Source of the DNA: Puffinus mauretanicus
Taxonomy: Eukaryota > Chordata > Aves > Procellariiformes > Procellariidae
Length of the DNA: 64,000 nucleotides
NCBI GenBank assembly: GCA_023333565.1
Contig: JAJKFH010000425.1
Span: 62,001-126,000 of the forward strand
Direction of reading: 5' to 3'
The notes under the pieces were generated by a model. The model ran no database searches. It had not been told where the DNA came from and saw only the letters and a list, made by a program, of their open reading frames with translations. The stretch's first letter is position 1. Each line of letters begins with the position of its first letter. Made by a program: the position numbers and the translations under genes. Below are positions 47,391 to 60,460 of this stretch, piece after piece.

Positions 47391-50300
47391 TTCACTGCTT
47401 GTAAGGATCAGGTACAACAGCTGTGTAGCATATGCAATTTCTTTTAATACATGGAAATTGATACCACCCTTTTTTGAGGCTAGAACTTCACTCAAAATGT
47501 CATATTCCGTGGTGATTTTTCAAGAATGAACATTTCTGTCTCACTAAATATGGTGTTTATTTGTGTGGCTCTTCTCTTACAAGATGAGGGAACAAGGGAC
47601 AAATTTAGCCAAGATAAAGTGATATTCAGATTAATATCACCACATGACCCTGAATTATCCAGTACCTGTACCCAACAACCCAGGACTAGCCTGGATATCA
47701 CTAACACAGAATGAGGTTTCACAGTATGAACACACCCTGAAAGACCCTCTGTTAACACCCAAGAGGAGAAAATGGATGTGTCTTCCCAGGGCGGGGTAGC
47801 AAGTTCATGTTGGAGCTGGGAGAGAGCCTGGCTCCTGAACTGACAGTCTGATGCTGTGTCTCGCATGAAATGCACTAGACATCTTCAAAATATTTAGAAC
47901 CAAAATAAACAGCTGTGGAAAATTACTGATTATACTCTTTTTAACCAGATGGCTAAAGTATCCCCCTCTCCCTTCTGCTGTAAGTGGCACTCAGATTAAC
48001 GATCATATTTATTAAGAAACAAATTTTCTTTCCTGGAAAATCATTACAGAAGATATATAACAGTATTTTGAATTAATTCTGTATCACCAAGGGTGGTATC
48101 ATTTCCCATGTACTAAAAGGAAAAGTGCTAGTTTTACTCTTTTTCCTTTAAATATATCCATTTACTTACCATTCTGTTACTTTTTTTTTTTTCTTTGTGT
48201 TTCTTTGCTGTTTGAGAATAGAGGACTGATCTTGTTTACCTCAATGCTAAGGTTCAGAATTCAAAATAATTTATAGTGTTTGATAACATTTTTTACAGGA
48301 ATGTCAAAATGAATCATTATCAATTAGTGTGAAAAGTGACTTTGGAACAGGAATTTGATTTTAGAAGCATAAAGTATTCATATTTACTTCTCATTATCAA
48401 GCTGGGTGGAAAGAGAACTTTAGATTGAAGTGACCATTAAATACCCCCACAAAGAGGCCAGTAATACTCCAATCTAAATGTACCTTTATAGGTCATTGAT
48501 TTGTGACCCTTGCACACATTTAGTAGTTTTCTTACTCAGCTAGTATTCCTCCATAAATTGCATACATTTATACCCTTTAAGAGACAAGAATTCCATATTG
48601 TTTTGTCTCAAAATCAAAGATCTAACTGAACAGTACACCTGAATATTACAGCTTGCTTGCCCTTGGTCTGTGACCATGGGTAAGACTGAATGGCATTTTT
48701 TTTCTTCAGCAACCTAGTTACACCTCATAACAGGTGGGAAGTGGGGTAAATATCGGGAAGATAGAGAAGAATAAGAAATGGAGAAAGAAAAAACAAAAGT
48801 AAATGTTTGTTTAAGGTAGGCAGTGTATTGTGGTAAACAAATCAGAAATCAGCTTTGATGCCTGACATATGTGGGATGTAGGTAAGCCCTATTTTGCCCG
48901 CTTCAGAAGCGGATGAAATCTGGTTAGTGCGTTTACTCACTCTCTCCATGCACTTGCTCCTGCTTATGCATGAGTGCATGAACGGGAGCAGCAGCCTTTT
49001 TGTGACTATTTTTTCCCTCAGTGCCTTCATTAGCTCCACAGAGAAATAAAGTACTTTCGCTCTCCTTTCTCTCTAGACAGCAGAAATAAAATGCAAATGA
49101 GTTTGGATAGAAGCACTGAGTCTTAAGATTATATCAGTTTCTATTTCTTCACCAAACACCATGGTTTCTGTAGTATTAGACAAGAGACTGATTTATGTTG
49201 GCTCCTCATTGCCCTCAGAAATTATTTTTTGCCACTTACATTATGTAAAAAGACTATTCTATGAATTTGTGCAGAGGTCTACACGAGTGTGTGATACCAA
49301 AAAAACACCCTAACAGGTATCTGTAAGAATCTTTGACTGACTATGAGTCATACTTTTTCTTCATCCCACTACTTTCTTTGAAGGAAATGCCACAATAATT
49401 TTTCATTGTATGTGTTATAACTAGTGACAATTTATTATCGGCAACTAGTTAAAGTTGGGGAAATCTATAACAAAGATTCAGTCATTCACCATGTCTGGGT
49501 GTACAACCAGATATTACACAAATGCAAAATGTAAATATATAATATAAAGTTAGAAAATACTGAATCGCCTCAGCTGATATCATCCATAGATGTACCACAT
49601 AGATTCACATAGGTATATCATCCACAGAACATATACTTTATCAGTTCATACCTGCTTTTCTAGTAGGTTTTTCAAGAAGATTCAATAATCTAATTCAGGT
49701 ACTTTTATTTTTAATGGGAAAGTCTTTCTTAGATTATGCTAAATAGATCCTACAAAAGACTATTCAAATTATTCTCTACTGCCATTACTCTGTGCTTGTA
49801 GGCATACTGGCTTTGCTGTTAGCAGAACAAGTGGAACTTGACCTAGCATATTTAGTATTTGTGGCATTACAGGTTTTTCCCTAATACTTGTCCTTTGATT
49901 TTTTTCCCTATTACAGAGACTGCTCAATTATTCTATTCTTTGAATTCTTATGAGTCAGTTTTGAAAAGAAAAATTCCTGATTAATATACTGTATATGATG
50001 TAGGAGAATTTATTCTTAAAGCAAGGAATAACCAGACAGCTAACATACAGATCTGTCACTTCATTCATTTAAAATAAGGAAGTAAACACACATATTTCTT
50101 GTTTTCAGGACTTGGATCTTAAAATATTTTAATGTAGGACTTTTTTCTATTCTTATGGAAACCACTTGGAGAGGGAGAGGAGAGGTGGAAAGCAACCCAA
50201 ATTGTTTAGGAAAATTAAATGTCTTGGGAGCTACAAGCAAATGTTATGCCAACACCTTCACTACATGTTCTCAGATCTAAAGATGTGAAGAGAGAGCATC

Positions 50301-52124
50301 AAACATGAAAAAGGCTCTGGCACCAGGTAACAGTGTAATGTTTGAAAGCAATCTAGGATAGAAAGGGGATTCTGTAACTGCTCAAAGGTAATTCAGGTGA
50401 TCCACATTTTTCTCCTCTCTGGGAGTACACACGTTATGAATTTCATCAGACGCTGGTCTCACTTCTCTCCCTATTATCTTCACTGATTCCAGCAATGTTT
50501 AAAGGCAGCCTGTGAAGACAAACATGATGGTATAGTAGGGTTAACCTGGTCCCCAGTTAAGATGTTTTGAGGGCCTTGAGCACAGACAATCAGGATATTT
50601 GTCTATACTCTCCCCAGTTTTCCAGAGAGGAAAAGGAAAAGAGTAGAAGCCTAGACTCCTCCAGATCTTAACGTGAAGTAATGTCAAATACTAAAGCCTG
50701 GCTGACTACAAACCTTAAATGTAAAGTTGGTAAAGAAGAAACCATCACAAAGTATTTTGTAACTGCTAGTGCTTTATGCCAGCACTTGGATCAAAGGTGT
50801 TGGAAAGCCAGGATTAATCAGGATACAACTTCAGAGAAACTACAGATTCTAGCCAAAGTATCTTGGCCCACAAGACTAGAAAAAGCAGGAATTGCTGTGT
50901 CTTCAGAAAGAAAGTATCATTTGTTTCAAAGGAAGGAGAGACTAAGCTCATGTAAAAATGCAAAAGCAAAACTGTAAAGAAACCATAAAATGTAAAGAAA
51001 CTATAAAACAAAATAAATAAACAAACAGACTAATAAAAAAAAAGAAGATATAGAATGAGAATGGAGGGCTGGGAATATGCAAGCAATTATTTTCTCTAAA
51101 CACATTCTGCAGGCAGCTTATCAAAATGTTTTAGATGCAATGAATGTCTACATCAATACAATGGGACAGGCCTATATTCTCTGGCCCTGAAGACAGGTGC
51201 CATAACACAGCCCATATCCATGTGGCTATACCCTTTTTCTTTCCAGAAAAAGGAGTTATTCATACTGCTGTTAATAACAGCTCTTGGCCTATGTGTGTTC
51301 CCCACCAAACTCTACCCGAATTTGCCTGAGTGCACGCTTCTTGCAATAGTAAACGAGCAACTAAGCAGTCTGACATTGCACGTGAACTGGTCTCCAAACC
51401 TGTTTAGTTTATTAGTATAAATGAAGTAGTAGCCAAAAGGACTATTGCCACGTTTCGACTAGCTATAATGAACTGTATATTAACACTATCATTTTTCCCC
51501 AGAGATGTACAGCTTCTGTACTGAGGCTTCCATAGCAGAAAAGCAATCTAGATGTTTTATTAGGTATCAAGTAGAAGTAGAGTATATCAATGTATCAAAC
51601 TTTTTGCTGGTATGGAAGATGCATAAAAGCCCACATAAGTCCATTACTGTTCAAACATTTTTTGAAATTGTACTTATCTGAAATAGATCTAATTAGTGTG
51701 AGTTGAAGCAAATCTTTTTGAAGCCAGAATCTTTCCTCTGGTGAAAGAGAAAAAATTGAAAATAAAAGGGATAAAAGAACAGACAAGTGGATTGTGATGA
51801 CAAGTACCAATTAAAACCCTATGTCAGTAGCATAATTAAACTAGATTTTTTTTTCACCTTTCCTAAGTGGCTTCAGATAGTGTTCTGTATGCTGGTATCA
51901 GGTAGCAATTCATAACCTAAAGCCATAGAAGATGTATCTGAAGGACTGCTCTGACTGGCTTAGTGTCTGGGAAGAGCAACTCAATGACTCTTGAACAAGA
52001 CAATGTCAAAGAAAATGTAACAGAAGTATTCACCTCTTTACAATACTATTTCAGACATCAAACTCTAACCTCAGATTTTCCAGGGAATATGGTAACTTAA
52101 GAGAAGTTTACGCTATTCCAAAGG

Positions 52125-52159
52125 AAAACAAAACAAAGCAAAGCAAAGCAAAGCAAAGC
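52125..52159. repeat. compound (AAAAC)2(AAAGC)5 microsatellite
   Basis: Two AAAAC units pass directly into five perfect AAAGC units. One A-to-G change in the unit appears to have spread by slippage. Confidence 0.9.
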
Positions 52160-52691
52160 CTTTGCTTCAAGGTTGTTTGTGAAAGAAAGGGAAGTTTCTG
52201 TGAGTGTATGCTAGACAGTTTTAAGCCTGCCAGTGTGTTCATATTTTCTGAGTATTTAACATCATCTTGCTGAGAATAATTAATGTATTTATGTGTTTAT
52301 TTAATTTACCTTTATTTTTCGCAATAACTTTGGAATAATACTGGAATTCAGCTATAACAGAAATAAATATCTAAGAGGAGAGTAAACTTTTTTGTAGTAC
52401 AGAATAGTATACCTTCTTCTTCTTCTACCATAATTAATTTTATTTTTAAATAAACCCTCTTCATATAATGCTTAGGATTCTGAATATGCTTTTTCATGGT
52501 GTTAACATCTGTGGATTGGAAAGACAAGCTGTGTTTTTCCTGAACTTACACAAAGGGGCATTGTAAAGATGGGAAATGAATTTTGATTAATTGTTTTTCA
52601 GTACTGTCCTAGCTATACAGGTCAGAGGACATTTGTAGTCTTTTTCAAAGACAAAGGAAAGAATTTATGTCTTGTGGAGTTTATCATCAAA

Positions 52692-52696
52692 GTGCT
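52692..52696. repeat. target-site duplication, left copy (LTR 3)
   Basis: GTGCT immediately before the TG end of LTR 3, identical to 53210-53214. Confidence 0.9.
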
Positions 52697-52921
52697 TGTC
52701 CTGGTTTCGGCTGGGATAGGGTTCAATTTCTTCCTGGTGCTGTGTTTTGGATTTAGTACGAGAAGAATGTTGATAACACACTGATGTTTTCAGTTGTTGC
52801 TAAGTACCCTCCTAGTCCAAGGACAGCTCCCATGCCTACCGACTGAGCTAGGTACACAAGATGGGAGGGAACACAATCAGGACAGCCAGCCTAGCTGGCC
52901 AATGGGGTATTCCATACCATG

Positions 52922-52944
52922 TGACATCATGCTCAGTATATGAA
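52922..52944 (+). promoter_or_regulatory. LTR 3 core promoter: CRE-like site and TATA-like box
   Basis: TGACATCA followed after 7 bases by TATATGAA. It has the same order and spacing as in the other two LTRs. The CpG of the CRE core has decayed to CpA. Confidence 0.55.
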
Positions 52945-53075
52945 TGGTAGGTGTGATCCAGGAAGTACCGATCGCTGCTTGGTTATTGGTCAGTGTGGGT
53001 GGTGAGAAATTCCATTGTGCATCACTCATTTTGTATATTCTATCATTATTATTATTATTTTCTCTTTTCTGTCCT

Positions 53076-53081
53076 ATTAAA
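53076..53081 (+). terminator. LTR 3 polyadenylation signal ATTAAA
   Basis: ATTAAA in the R region of the LTR, matching 30802-30807 in LTR 2. Confidence 0.6.
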
Positions 53082-53209
53082 CTATCTTTATCTCAGTCCA
53101 CGAGTTTTTCTCACTTTCACCTTTCCGATTCTCTCCCCGTCCCACCAGGGAGAGGGAGTGAGCGAGCGGCTGCGTGGGGTTTGGCTGCCTGCCAGGTTAA
53201 ACCACGACA

Positions 53210-53214
53210 GTGCT
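53210..53214. repeat. target-site duplication, right copy (LTR 3)
   Basis: GTGCT directly follows the CA end of LTR 3. Confidence 0.9.
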
Positions 53215-56200
53215 AAACCATGACTGTTCTAGTTAGCCAAGATCAAGGAATGGTGTCAACATGTTTTCCCAGAGGAAACATACAATAACTTGCGTCCCCA
53301 ATGCTGAGGAAATTTTTTAGAGATGCAGAATTCTGTCTCTGCAGTGTGAATCTAACATTTCATCTGACAGAAATAAAAGTACCATCTTCTGCAGGCTCCA
53401 TGTGCATACTCTACTTCTGGAAGATGGGAAGATAGAATTCTTTGCCAGAGCACAGAAATTATAACCTGTTTCACTTTTTGTATTTTTATGCATTTGTGTA
53501 GTATCAATATAAGATCATGAGAATTTCTCCTGGAGCAAAATAACATACCTTAAAAGAAAAATAATTTTTCACTGAATAAGATGACAGTGTAGTTACCAAA
53601 GAGCACAAACTGGTTTTTTTTTGGTTTTGTTTTGTTTTGTTTTGTTTTGTTCTGTTTTGTTTTTTTAAGGTAGGTCATTATAAAATGTAAATCATTAAAT
53701 TACCACCTAAAATGTTTAAAGTACAGAAAATTCTGTCTTGGATTACCCCTCTCCCATAGCCAAATTATTCGTCAAAACATAACTAAAAAACCTGTTTATT
53801 TTAAGTCAAGGCTTAGTGGCTATTTTTCACTGGTACATAAATGAAATTATCTTATCCAATCCAACTTCATTTGTATCATCTCTTGTAATAGTTCAAGGTG
53901 GTTAATACTAACAGAGTGAAGAGTAATCCTCCATAAAAACACATACTTTTTTTTTCCTCTGATATTTCTTCTGAATGCAGGACTGACTTTTAAATGGGAA
54001 ATGTTTCCATGGTCTGTGTTTCTAGGATGTCTCCTAGAAATTTGAGTCAGAAGGCAGCTGCAGTCTGAAAGAAACACCTGCTGGAACATCTGCAGACATA
54101 CCTCTTCTTGCAGGTGTTCACCTGATGTTTTCCTTTTCTTACTATTGAAAAACAGGTTACTCTTGCAAATGTGAACAAAAGTTGGTTCTGAAAAAGGATT
54201 TGAACTGTCTGAAAGCATGCTCTGAGTCTACCTTTATTAAAAAACAACAAACAAAATTACTTTATTTCTAAAGGTAACTGATACTGTTCTTATTATTAAC
54301 AGTTCTGATATTAATTCTTATTTAAACACCTACTAAACTCTACCATGTCATTCCCATTCATTGAAACCTTGAAATCTCACTGAACATTTATGATTTGCTA
54401 CAATTTTGTCTTTTAACCTTTGTGAAAACAAATTCTCAAGAATAGTTCCTCCAATTAAAAAAAAAAAAAAATTTTGTAAGGAATTTTATAAATGAAAGAT
54501 TATATGAAGTTTATTTTTGAGAGCATACTGTTTGTGAATATTTGGATAGTCACTGAATACATTGAAACAGCCTTGAATCCTAAAAGTATCCTGTTATTTG
54601 AGTGAATTGTCATGCATATGTAACACAGTATTTCTAATTTGTTATTTCTTGGACATTGATCGTACTTTTTCTGCTTAAAATCTTTGTCGTCATTTAAGGG
54701 ATCAGTGATATTTATTTAAACAATTAATTGTAAGTATGAGAAATATACAAGCATGCTGAATCATTTAAAAGTATCTCATAGACAATAATTATTTTTTGTC
54801 AATGATTTGATTTACAATTTACAAAATTTTAATACATTCATTGAAATCAGAATCAGCCTGCAAACACCATTCACACAAAAAAGGATGATGAATATTTCAA
54901 TATGCTGTAGAAATAGAAAATTCCATTTATCTAGACGATGGTGTAAACTCTTGATCGAAGAAACAATTCTCAATCTAGTTATTTAAGAGATCTACTAGAG
55001 TACACTCTCTAATTAACGCAAGATTACTCTTTGCTTTACTTTTTCCAATTTTAATAAGTTACAGATAGTAGTGTTCCTGTTACTCTTGGAAGAATATTGC
55101 CTTTAATCCTGATATTTCCTGATAGTAGCCTGTACTTCATTTCTCCTTGTGCATTAAATAATTTCTCTTTCATTCTGGTATTTAAACTCTTTGTAAATGA
55201 GGAAAAAAATGGGTTTAATCTTCCTCTTTCCTTTTAATCAGTGTTTAGTCATATGAACTTCACAAAGAAGGCCTGGAATTCTGGTGAAAGGTTCAACAGA
55301 ACAGTAAGGTAAGCTGTAGACCACAGCTTAGAATGAATGCAATTTCTCTCCTTGGAGGGTTTCCTCATTTTGGAGCAGTAAAGACAAAAGGATAATCCAG
55401 GAAGCTGTTTTATTTGATTAAAATCTTAGCAGCATTTGGAAACTCTGCAGTCAAAAATATGGAAGTTCCATAAGCACATACATATACATACATGTACATA
55501 TTTAAGTCCTGATGATTCTTGCTTGGGGGAGACCAATAAATAACATTATGAAGTAATGTGTTTTGATTACTTATAAACATGTAAGAAGCCAGTTCATTTT
55601 GTGGATTAGAAAGGAAAAGTGTAAAAAATTTAAAATGACATTATCAGAAAGCATCTTTTTTTTATTGCACACTTCATATCGCCTTTAAAACACACACTGT
55701 ACCAACAAAATGGAGAAAAAGACATTGGGATCCTGTTTTACTACCTTCCAAGATGCTTGGAACTGCAGTTATTAAATAAATGTTGACTGGAACTTTTTGA
55801 TATTAACATGATCAACAAAACCAGATTGTTCTCATTAATAATAATCAAGTTGATTTAAATAATATTTTGTGAAAAATAAATTTAATTTTATTGTCTAAAC
55901 ATAAAGATGATAAACAATGTTTTATGCAACCACAATGAAAGAATGCAGTGCTGAGGCAGCTCTATGAGTGTATTATGGCACATAATTTGAACAATGCAAC
56001 TGTCCTGTGTCTATTCCCTTAGCACATGGTAAATATGAAGTTATACAGTCTGTATTTTAAGAGAAATTAAGGATAATTTAAATTTGATATGGACTAAGAG
56101 TATGCATACAGTTTCTGAACTCCTTAGAAACACAAAGTAATAATTTGATTTATTTTTTCAATGCAGAGACTAACTGTAGATTATAAAAATGTTCTTTAAT

Positions 56201-58000
56201 AATGGTAGCTTCACTACAGTTGTTCCTTATCTATTCCAATAATTCTTTCTTCATCCACCTCTAAAGATATGTACCTCTAAAAGTACTGGTTTCATTAAGG
56301 AGCTTTAAATAAATTAATTTATTTTACCTGGTGATGACCACTAAGATTGAGAATATTTAACAGTCACAAGTTAGCAAATCTTGAGTGTTAGCAGAAACAG
56401 AGTACAAAATCCACAAAATATATATGACTGAAATCTGCTAATTTTTCAGTGGTTGACCACTGAAAATGGGAAATATGGCTAAATAAACATATTTAATAGA
56501 ATTCTTTAGCATATTCATGAAATGTCTCCATGAATTCTACTCTTGAGTCTGTTATTGGTTTCTGCATGACATTCTTGTACTTGGTTTACGCTTCATGTCT
56601 GCATTCTTTAACAGTATTCATATCCAGCTGCCATTACATTAGAGGCACTCTTCTATTTTATGAGTTATTTGAGTATTAAATTCATAGTGATGAGTCAGAA
56701 AAAAATCCAGCTGGGCTGTGATTGCACTCCCCCACAGAGGAAGAGCTCTCTGTGCTTTCCGAGAGATCTGTTTCTGGCCTTGGCTTAGGTGTGGGCAATG
56801 TAGAGGTGGATTCCAGCTATTGGGTGAATCTCGGCTGGTCTTCTACACCAGCTGTCATCCACAGACTTCAATATTATTCATCTATCACACAAAAAATTTC
56901 TCAGTCCTACCTTAGCAGCTAGCTGCACGGGTATATTGAGTCCTCAGTGCATCAAACACTTGATCCCCAAATACTCTCCTAAAAAAAGTATTGAAAATTT
57001 CCATTTTTAACTTTATAAATATGCCTTATATATGCCAGAACTCTGTCCTTTAAAAAACTAAATTATGTAGATGATTTAAAAATAAAAGTGCATTTTTGAT
57101 CACATGCCCATATGTCGGGGAAGATTGTGTTCCCATTGTTATACACGTTATCCTCTGAGGAAAAAACTGGTATTGTCCAGAGGAAAGGCTTACTAAATAG
57201 GCAAGGCATAATGCTAGAATAAATGAGTATGTAGGCCTGAGGAAAAGCAGAAACAATTATGATGTCTGTATCTGTTGTATGAAAACATAATAACAACGTT
57301 TGATGACTTATGATTTTTTTAATTTCCTTATTATTTTTTCTTGTGACATTCTTTTAAAATTATTTCAAGGCACATCTATACTCCTGGGTGCTAAAACAGT
57401 TCTGTATGGAAGTACAGTCAAATATAAAGGTGAAATGATGTCTGCAGAACGTAACGTAGGAGGAACAGGCTCTACTTTATTGTCACCTTCTAATAGGAGT
57501 CTACATGCCAATGTATTGACATTTGGTTATCTGAACTGTTACAAAAATAAATCTTAAACGTACTGAATTGTTAATAAGTAAACCTCAGCTGAATTGTAGA
57601 CCTGCCCCGTAGCATGTATCTCCATGTCAGGATTATCTTTTTTGTTCTGGGGAGCCACTGTATTTTTTCTTCATGGAACAAAGGCTTTTTTTTCTGTTCA
57701 TAATGTAAACTTTATATTTCAGATTTTATTCTCATAACAATGAATCCTCATCCTTTCCGTTCACCATAAATCACTTTTTTGTTTATGACTTTCTCTTCAG
57801 TTGGAAGAGGTACCGATTCATTATTTGTGAAATAGTAAAGGCTCATTTTAAAAAAAAAAAAAACTAAACTATGTTGTGTCTTTAATTTAAAAACTGCTTG
57901 AGGGCCCTATGGGGTATATTAAATCTGTCTCATTGCCATATATCTTAGCGTACATTTTGCTTGAAACCAGGTGTTTTGTATATTGAACTTTTTAACACTG
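53215..58000. other. unique non-coding DNA
   Basis: No exon or transposon is recognised. The block holds a (GTTTT)8 array (53624-53663), A15 (54457-54471) and A14 (57850-57863). A less repetitive stretch at 56718-56930 has short open frames after an acceptor-like CCCCCACAG, but nothing is recognised in it. Confidence 0.6.
53624..53663. repeat. (GTTTT)8 microsatellite with one interruption
   Basis: Eight GTTTT units, the sixth reading GTTCT. Confidence 0.9.
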
Positions 58001-60334
58001 CAGGGAGGTAAGTATTCACAGCTGGAGTTTTATGCTTCACACATTTTCATGTTTCAGAACAAGGAGCAACCCCTAGGAAAAAGTCCTCCAGCATGAAAAG
58101 AGGCAGAACAAAGCGCTTCTGTATCTGGTGGCAGGACATGGATATGATGAAGTCACAGATCTAGGACTTGCATATAAAATAGATGCTGGTGTAATTGAGA
58201 CAAAAAGTTGCAAGCTACTGAAGTGTATAGATCTGCAGATCAATCACTATCTATAAGGTTGTCACTGTGGGAAAGGGGTGTAAAACAAATCAAAGAAGGA
58301 TGGACAGGTTTTGTAACGTAGACAAAAGTTAAGAACACTTGTACTTTTAAATAACATTTGAAGGCTGTCATGTTTACTGTGAGTCACCAGTTTAACTTTT
58401 ACAGCTTGGTATAGTGTATGTTATTATTCCATATAACATTAAAATTACAGAAAAATTCCAAAATAATCTAACTTTCTACAATGAGAATAATATTTTGAAA
58501 ATATTTTTTGACACATAAAATATTACGAAATTAGTAAATTAATTTTCTAAAGTAGCAGTTCAAGAGATTAGCTTTTTTTCTTCTCATGCAGACAAGTAAG
58601 CAAATTAATTGTGTCAGTTCTCCAAGTAATTTAGGTTTATTAAAAAAGAAAGAAAATCTCAAACTTGTGGGGTTTTCTGTTATTTCTTTGAAATCAGTTT
58701 AGCAAAACAAAAATGGACTCCCAGAAGAAAATAAGTTCTATTTGCCATCAACATGCAAGCTTGAAGCTGTTTATCTAATAACTGGATTTCAGTTTTTAGT
58801 GGGATGGAGAATAATTTCAAAAGACCCAGAAACTAGCTTGTCAATATAAAAACCAAGCAGGTTTTTGGAGTTAGACAGAGCATGTGTCTTCTATCCCACA
58901 AATTAAGACATTTCCACACCTGTATTTTTATCACTTAACAAGTTTATAATCCTTTGCCTTATCAGCAAAGACAGTGATTAATTTCCTGCAAAGATTAAGA
59001 AGGTAAATATTTTTGTCTGTGTCATTTGTAATAACAAAAACTTCTGGCAACATAAAGATCAATCTTGTGCCATAGGCTGGCATTACACTGGCTAACTAAA
59101 AGGTTATCATCCCTGGAATGATGAGAAGACCCACAGAAATGCTGTTGTGTGAATACATGGAACAGCTGAACAATACACACTAAGCTGTATTAACAGTAAA
59201 TACTACCCGATCTAGTAGAAAATGAAATTAATGGACTCTTTAAAAATTCAAAAGACACAAAATAGTAAATGCATATTGATTATTAAAATTATTAAAATAA
59301 TGGTGTGCCTGATCATTTGGCCTCTTGCTGAGGCCAGGAATGTTCACTTTTTAATGCAAAACTACATTTTAAAGCATTTGTTTTGATGATTCTGTGCTTT
59401 CACCTTTCCTTCAGACCTAAACCAAAAACTACTGAAGTCCGTAAGAGTTACGCCAGGTCTTGTCTCTCAAGACAAACTAGTATTTTGTCACTAGTATTTG
59501 TCACACTATATCTGTGCCAGTTCGACTGTGGAAATCCCTCTGGTGACAGTGATGCATAGCTTTTCTGCTCTCCTTGGATGTTGCAGGCACAGCAGGAAGT
59601 GTATGCAGGGCAGGAAGAGAGTAAGCACAATGGTAAACACAATGATAAATAGTTATGTATGGTCAATATTATTGCTATTTCTGCCATGAGTGATTTATTA
59701 CACATAATATTTTATACAAATGGCACTTTTAAAAATAGAACGGGAGAGTGGACAATAAACAAAATTATATTCTTATGCAACAATAGAAAGGCAAACAAGG
59801 TACAAAATTAATCTTGACTCATTGGTGTTATGCTGGAGATAAATTTTGGTCCAGACAGAAAAAAGCTCCATTGCTTTTGAAGTACTTTTATATGCTTGGA
59901 GTTAATAAAAAACAGTGAAGTGATGAATTAGATGACATCTTTGAATAACACCTTAAAAATAATAAAGATAAATGAAAGAACTTCCTCAGTGTTTTCATTG
60001 TTTGAAGTTTTTTTATGATGCATGTTTTATATAAGCTTTTTTTCCATTTTTTCCTATGAGAGGATTTTTTACTGGGCTTACAACAAATGTAAAAAGTTAA
60101 TAAAATTCACTCAACTGCCAGATTTTCTATTCTACTTAGAGTAAGTGCCTCTGTCTTACAGGGGGTCTTAAGACCTTGGCTGCAAACAGGGGGTTGTGGG
60201 CACTATTATAACTCATGGGCCCAAATCTCACCACTGTTTCTTTGCCTACCTCTGGTTTAGAAAATGATTATTTTACTATCCAGCCTCAGTGATGTTCCTT
60301 GAACAAAGCCTATGTCCTTAGATTTTTTACAGGA

Positions 60335-60364
60335 GTACATGTGTATATATGTGCATATGTGTAC
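60335..60364. repeat. 30-nt perfect alternating purine-pyrimidine run
   Basis: Every step from 60335 to 60364 alternates purine and pyrimidine (GTACATGTG...GTGTAC), followed by a TG-rich stretch to about 60382. This composition favours left-handed DNA. Confidence 0.9.
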
Positions 60365-60428
60365 CTGTGTTTGTGTGTGTGCATTGGGGAGTGTCAGAGG
60401 GAATGAATTTCAGCTAGAATTAAGTTAT

Positions 60429-60460
60429 TTGTGTTATAATCATCTTGTGTTATAATCATC
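60429..60460. repeat. perfect tandem duplication of a 16-mer
   Basis: TTGTGTTATAATCATC occurs twice without a gap. Confidence 0.9.

Larger units (their letters stand above)
46237..52691. other. unique non-coding DNA
   Basis: No exon or transposon is recognised up to the target duplication of LTR 3. The block holds a GCTAATTAGC palindrome (47381-47390), T12 near 48181 and a compound pentanucleotide array (52125-52159). Frames of 127 codons (47492-47875, minus) and 98 codons (50681-50977, plus) have no recognisable domain. Confidence 0.6.
52697..53209 (+). mobile_element. solo LTR 3 of the same avian endogenous retrovirus family
   Basis: A 513-bp LTR on the plus strand with TGTCC...ACGACA ends and a perfect 5-bp target duplication (GTGCT). 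U3 contains a CRE-like TGACATCA (52922-52929) just upstream of TATATGAA (52937-52944). A short (ATT)n run near 53045-53059 precedes the ATTAAA signal (53076-53081). The end block (TCTTTATCTCAGTCCACGAGTTTTTCTCACTTT onward, 53085-53209) matches the reverse complements of LTR 1 and LTR 2. No internal viral sequence remains. Confidence 0.94.

Noticed and set aside
47492..47875. 127-codon minus-strand frame
   Set aside because: No recognised domain, and overlapped on the other strand by another short frame. Too weak to call a gene.
50681..50977. 98-codon lysine-rich plus-strand frame
   Set aside because: Composition follows the local A-rich DNA. No family is recognised.
60164..60175. 12-bp palindrome GGTCTTAAGACC
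   Set aside because: No spacer, no conserved context and within chance expectation. Mentioned only as content of its block.
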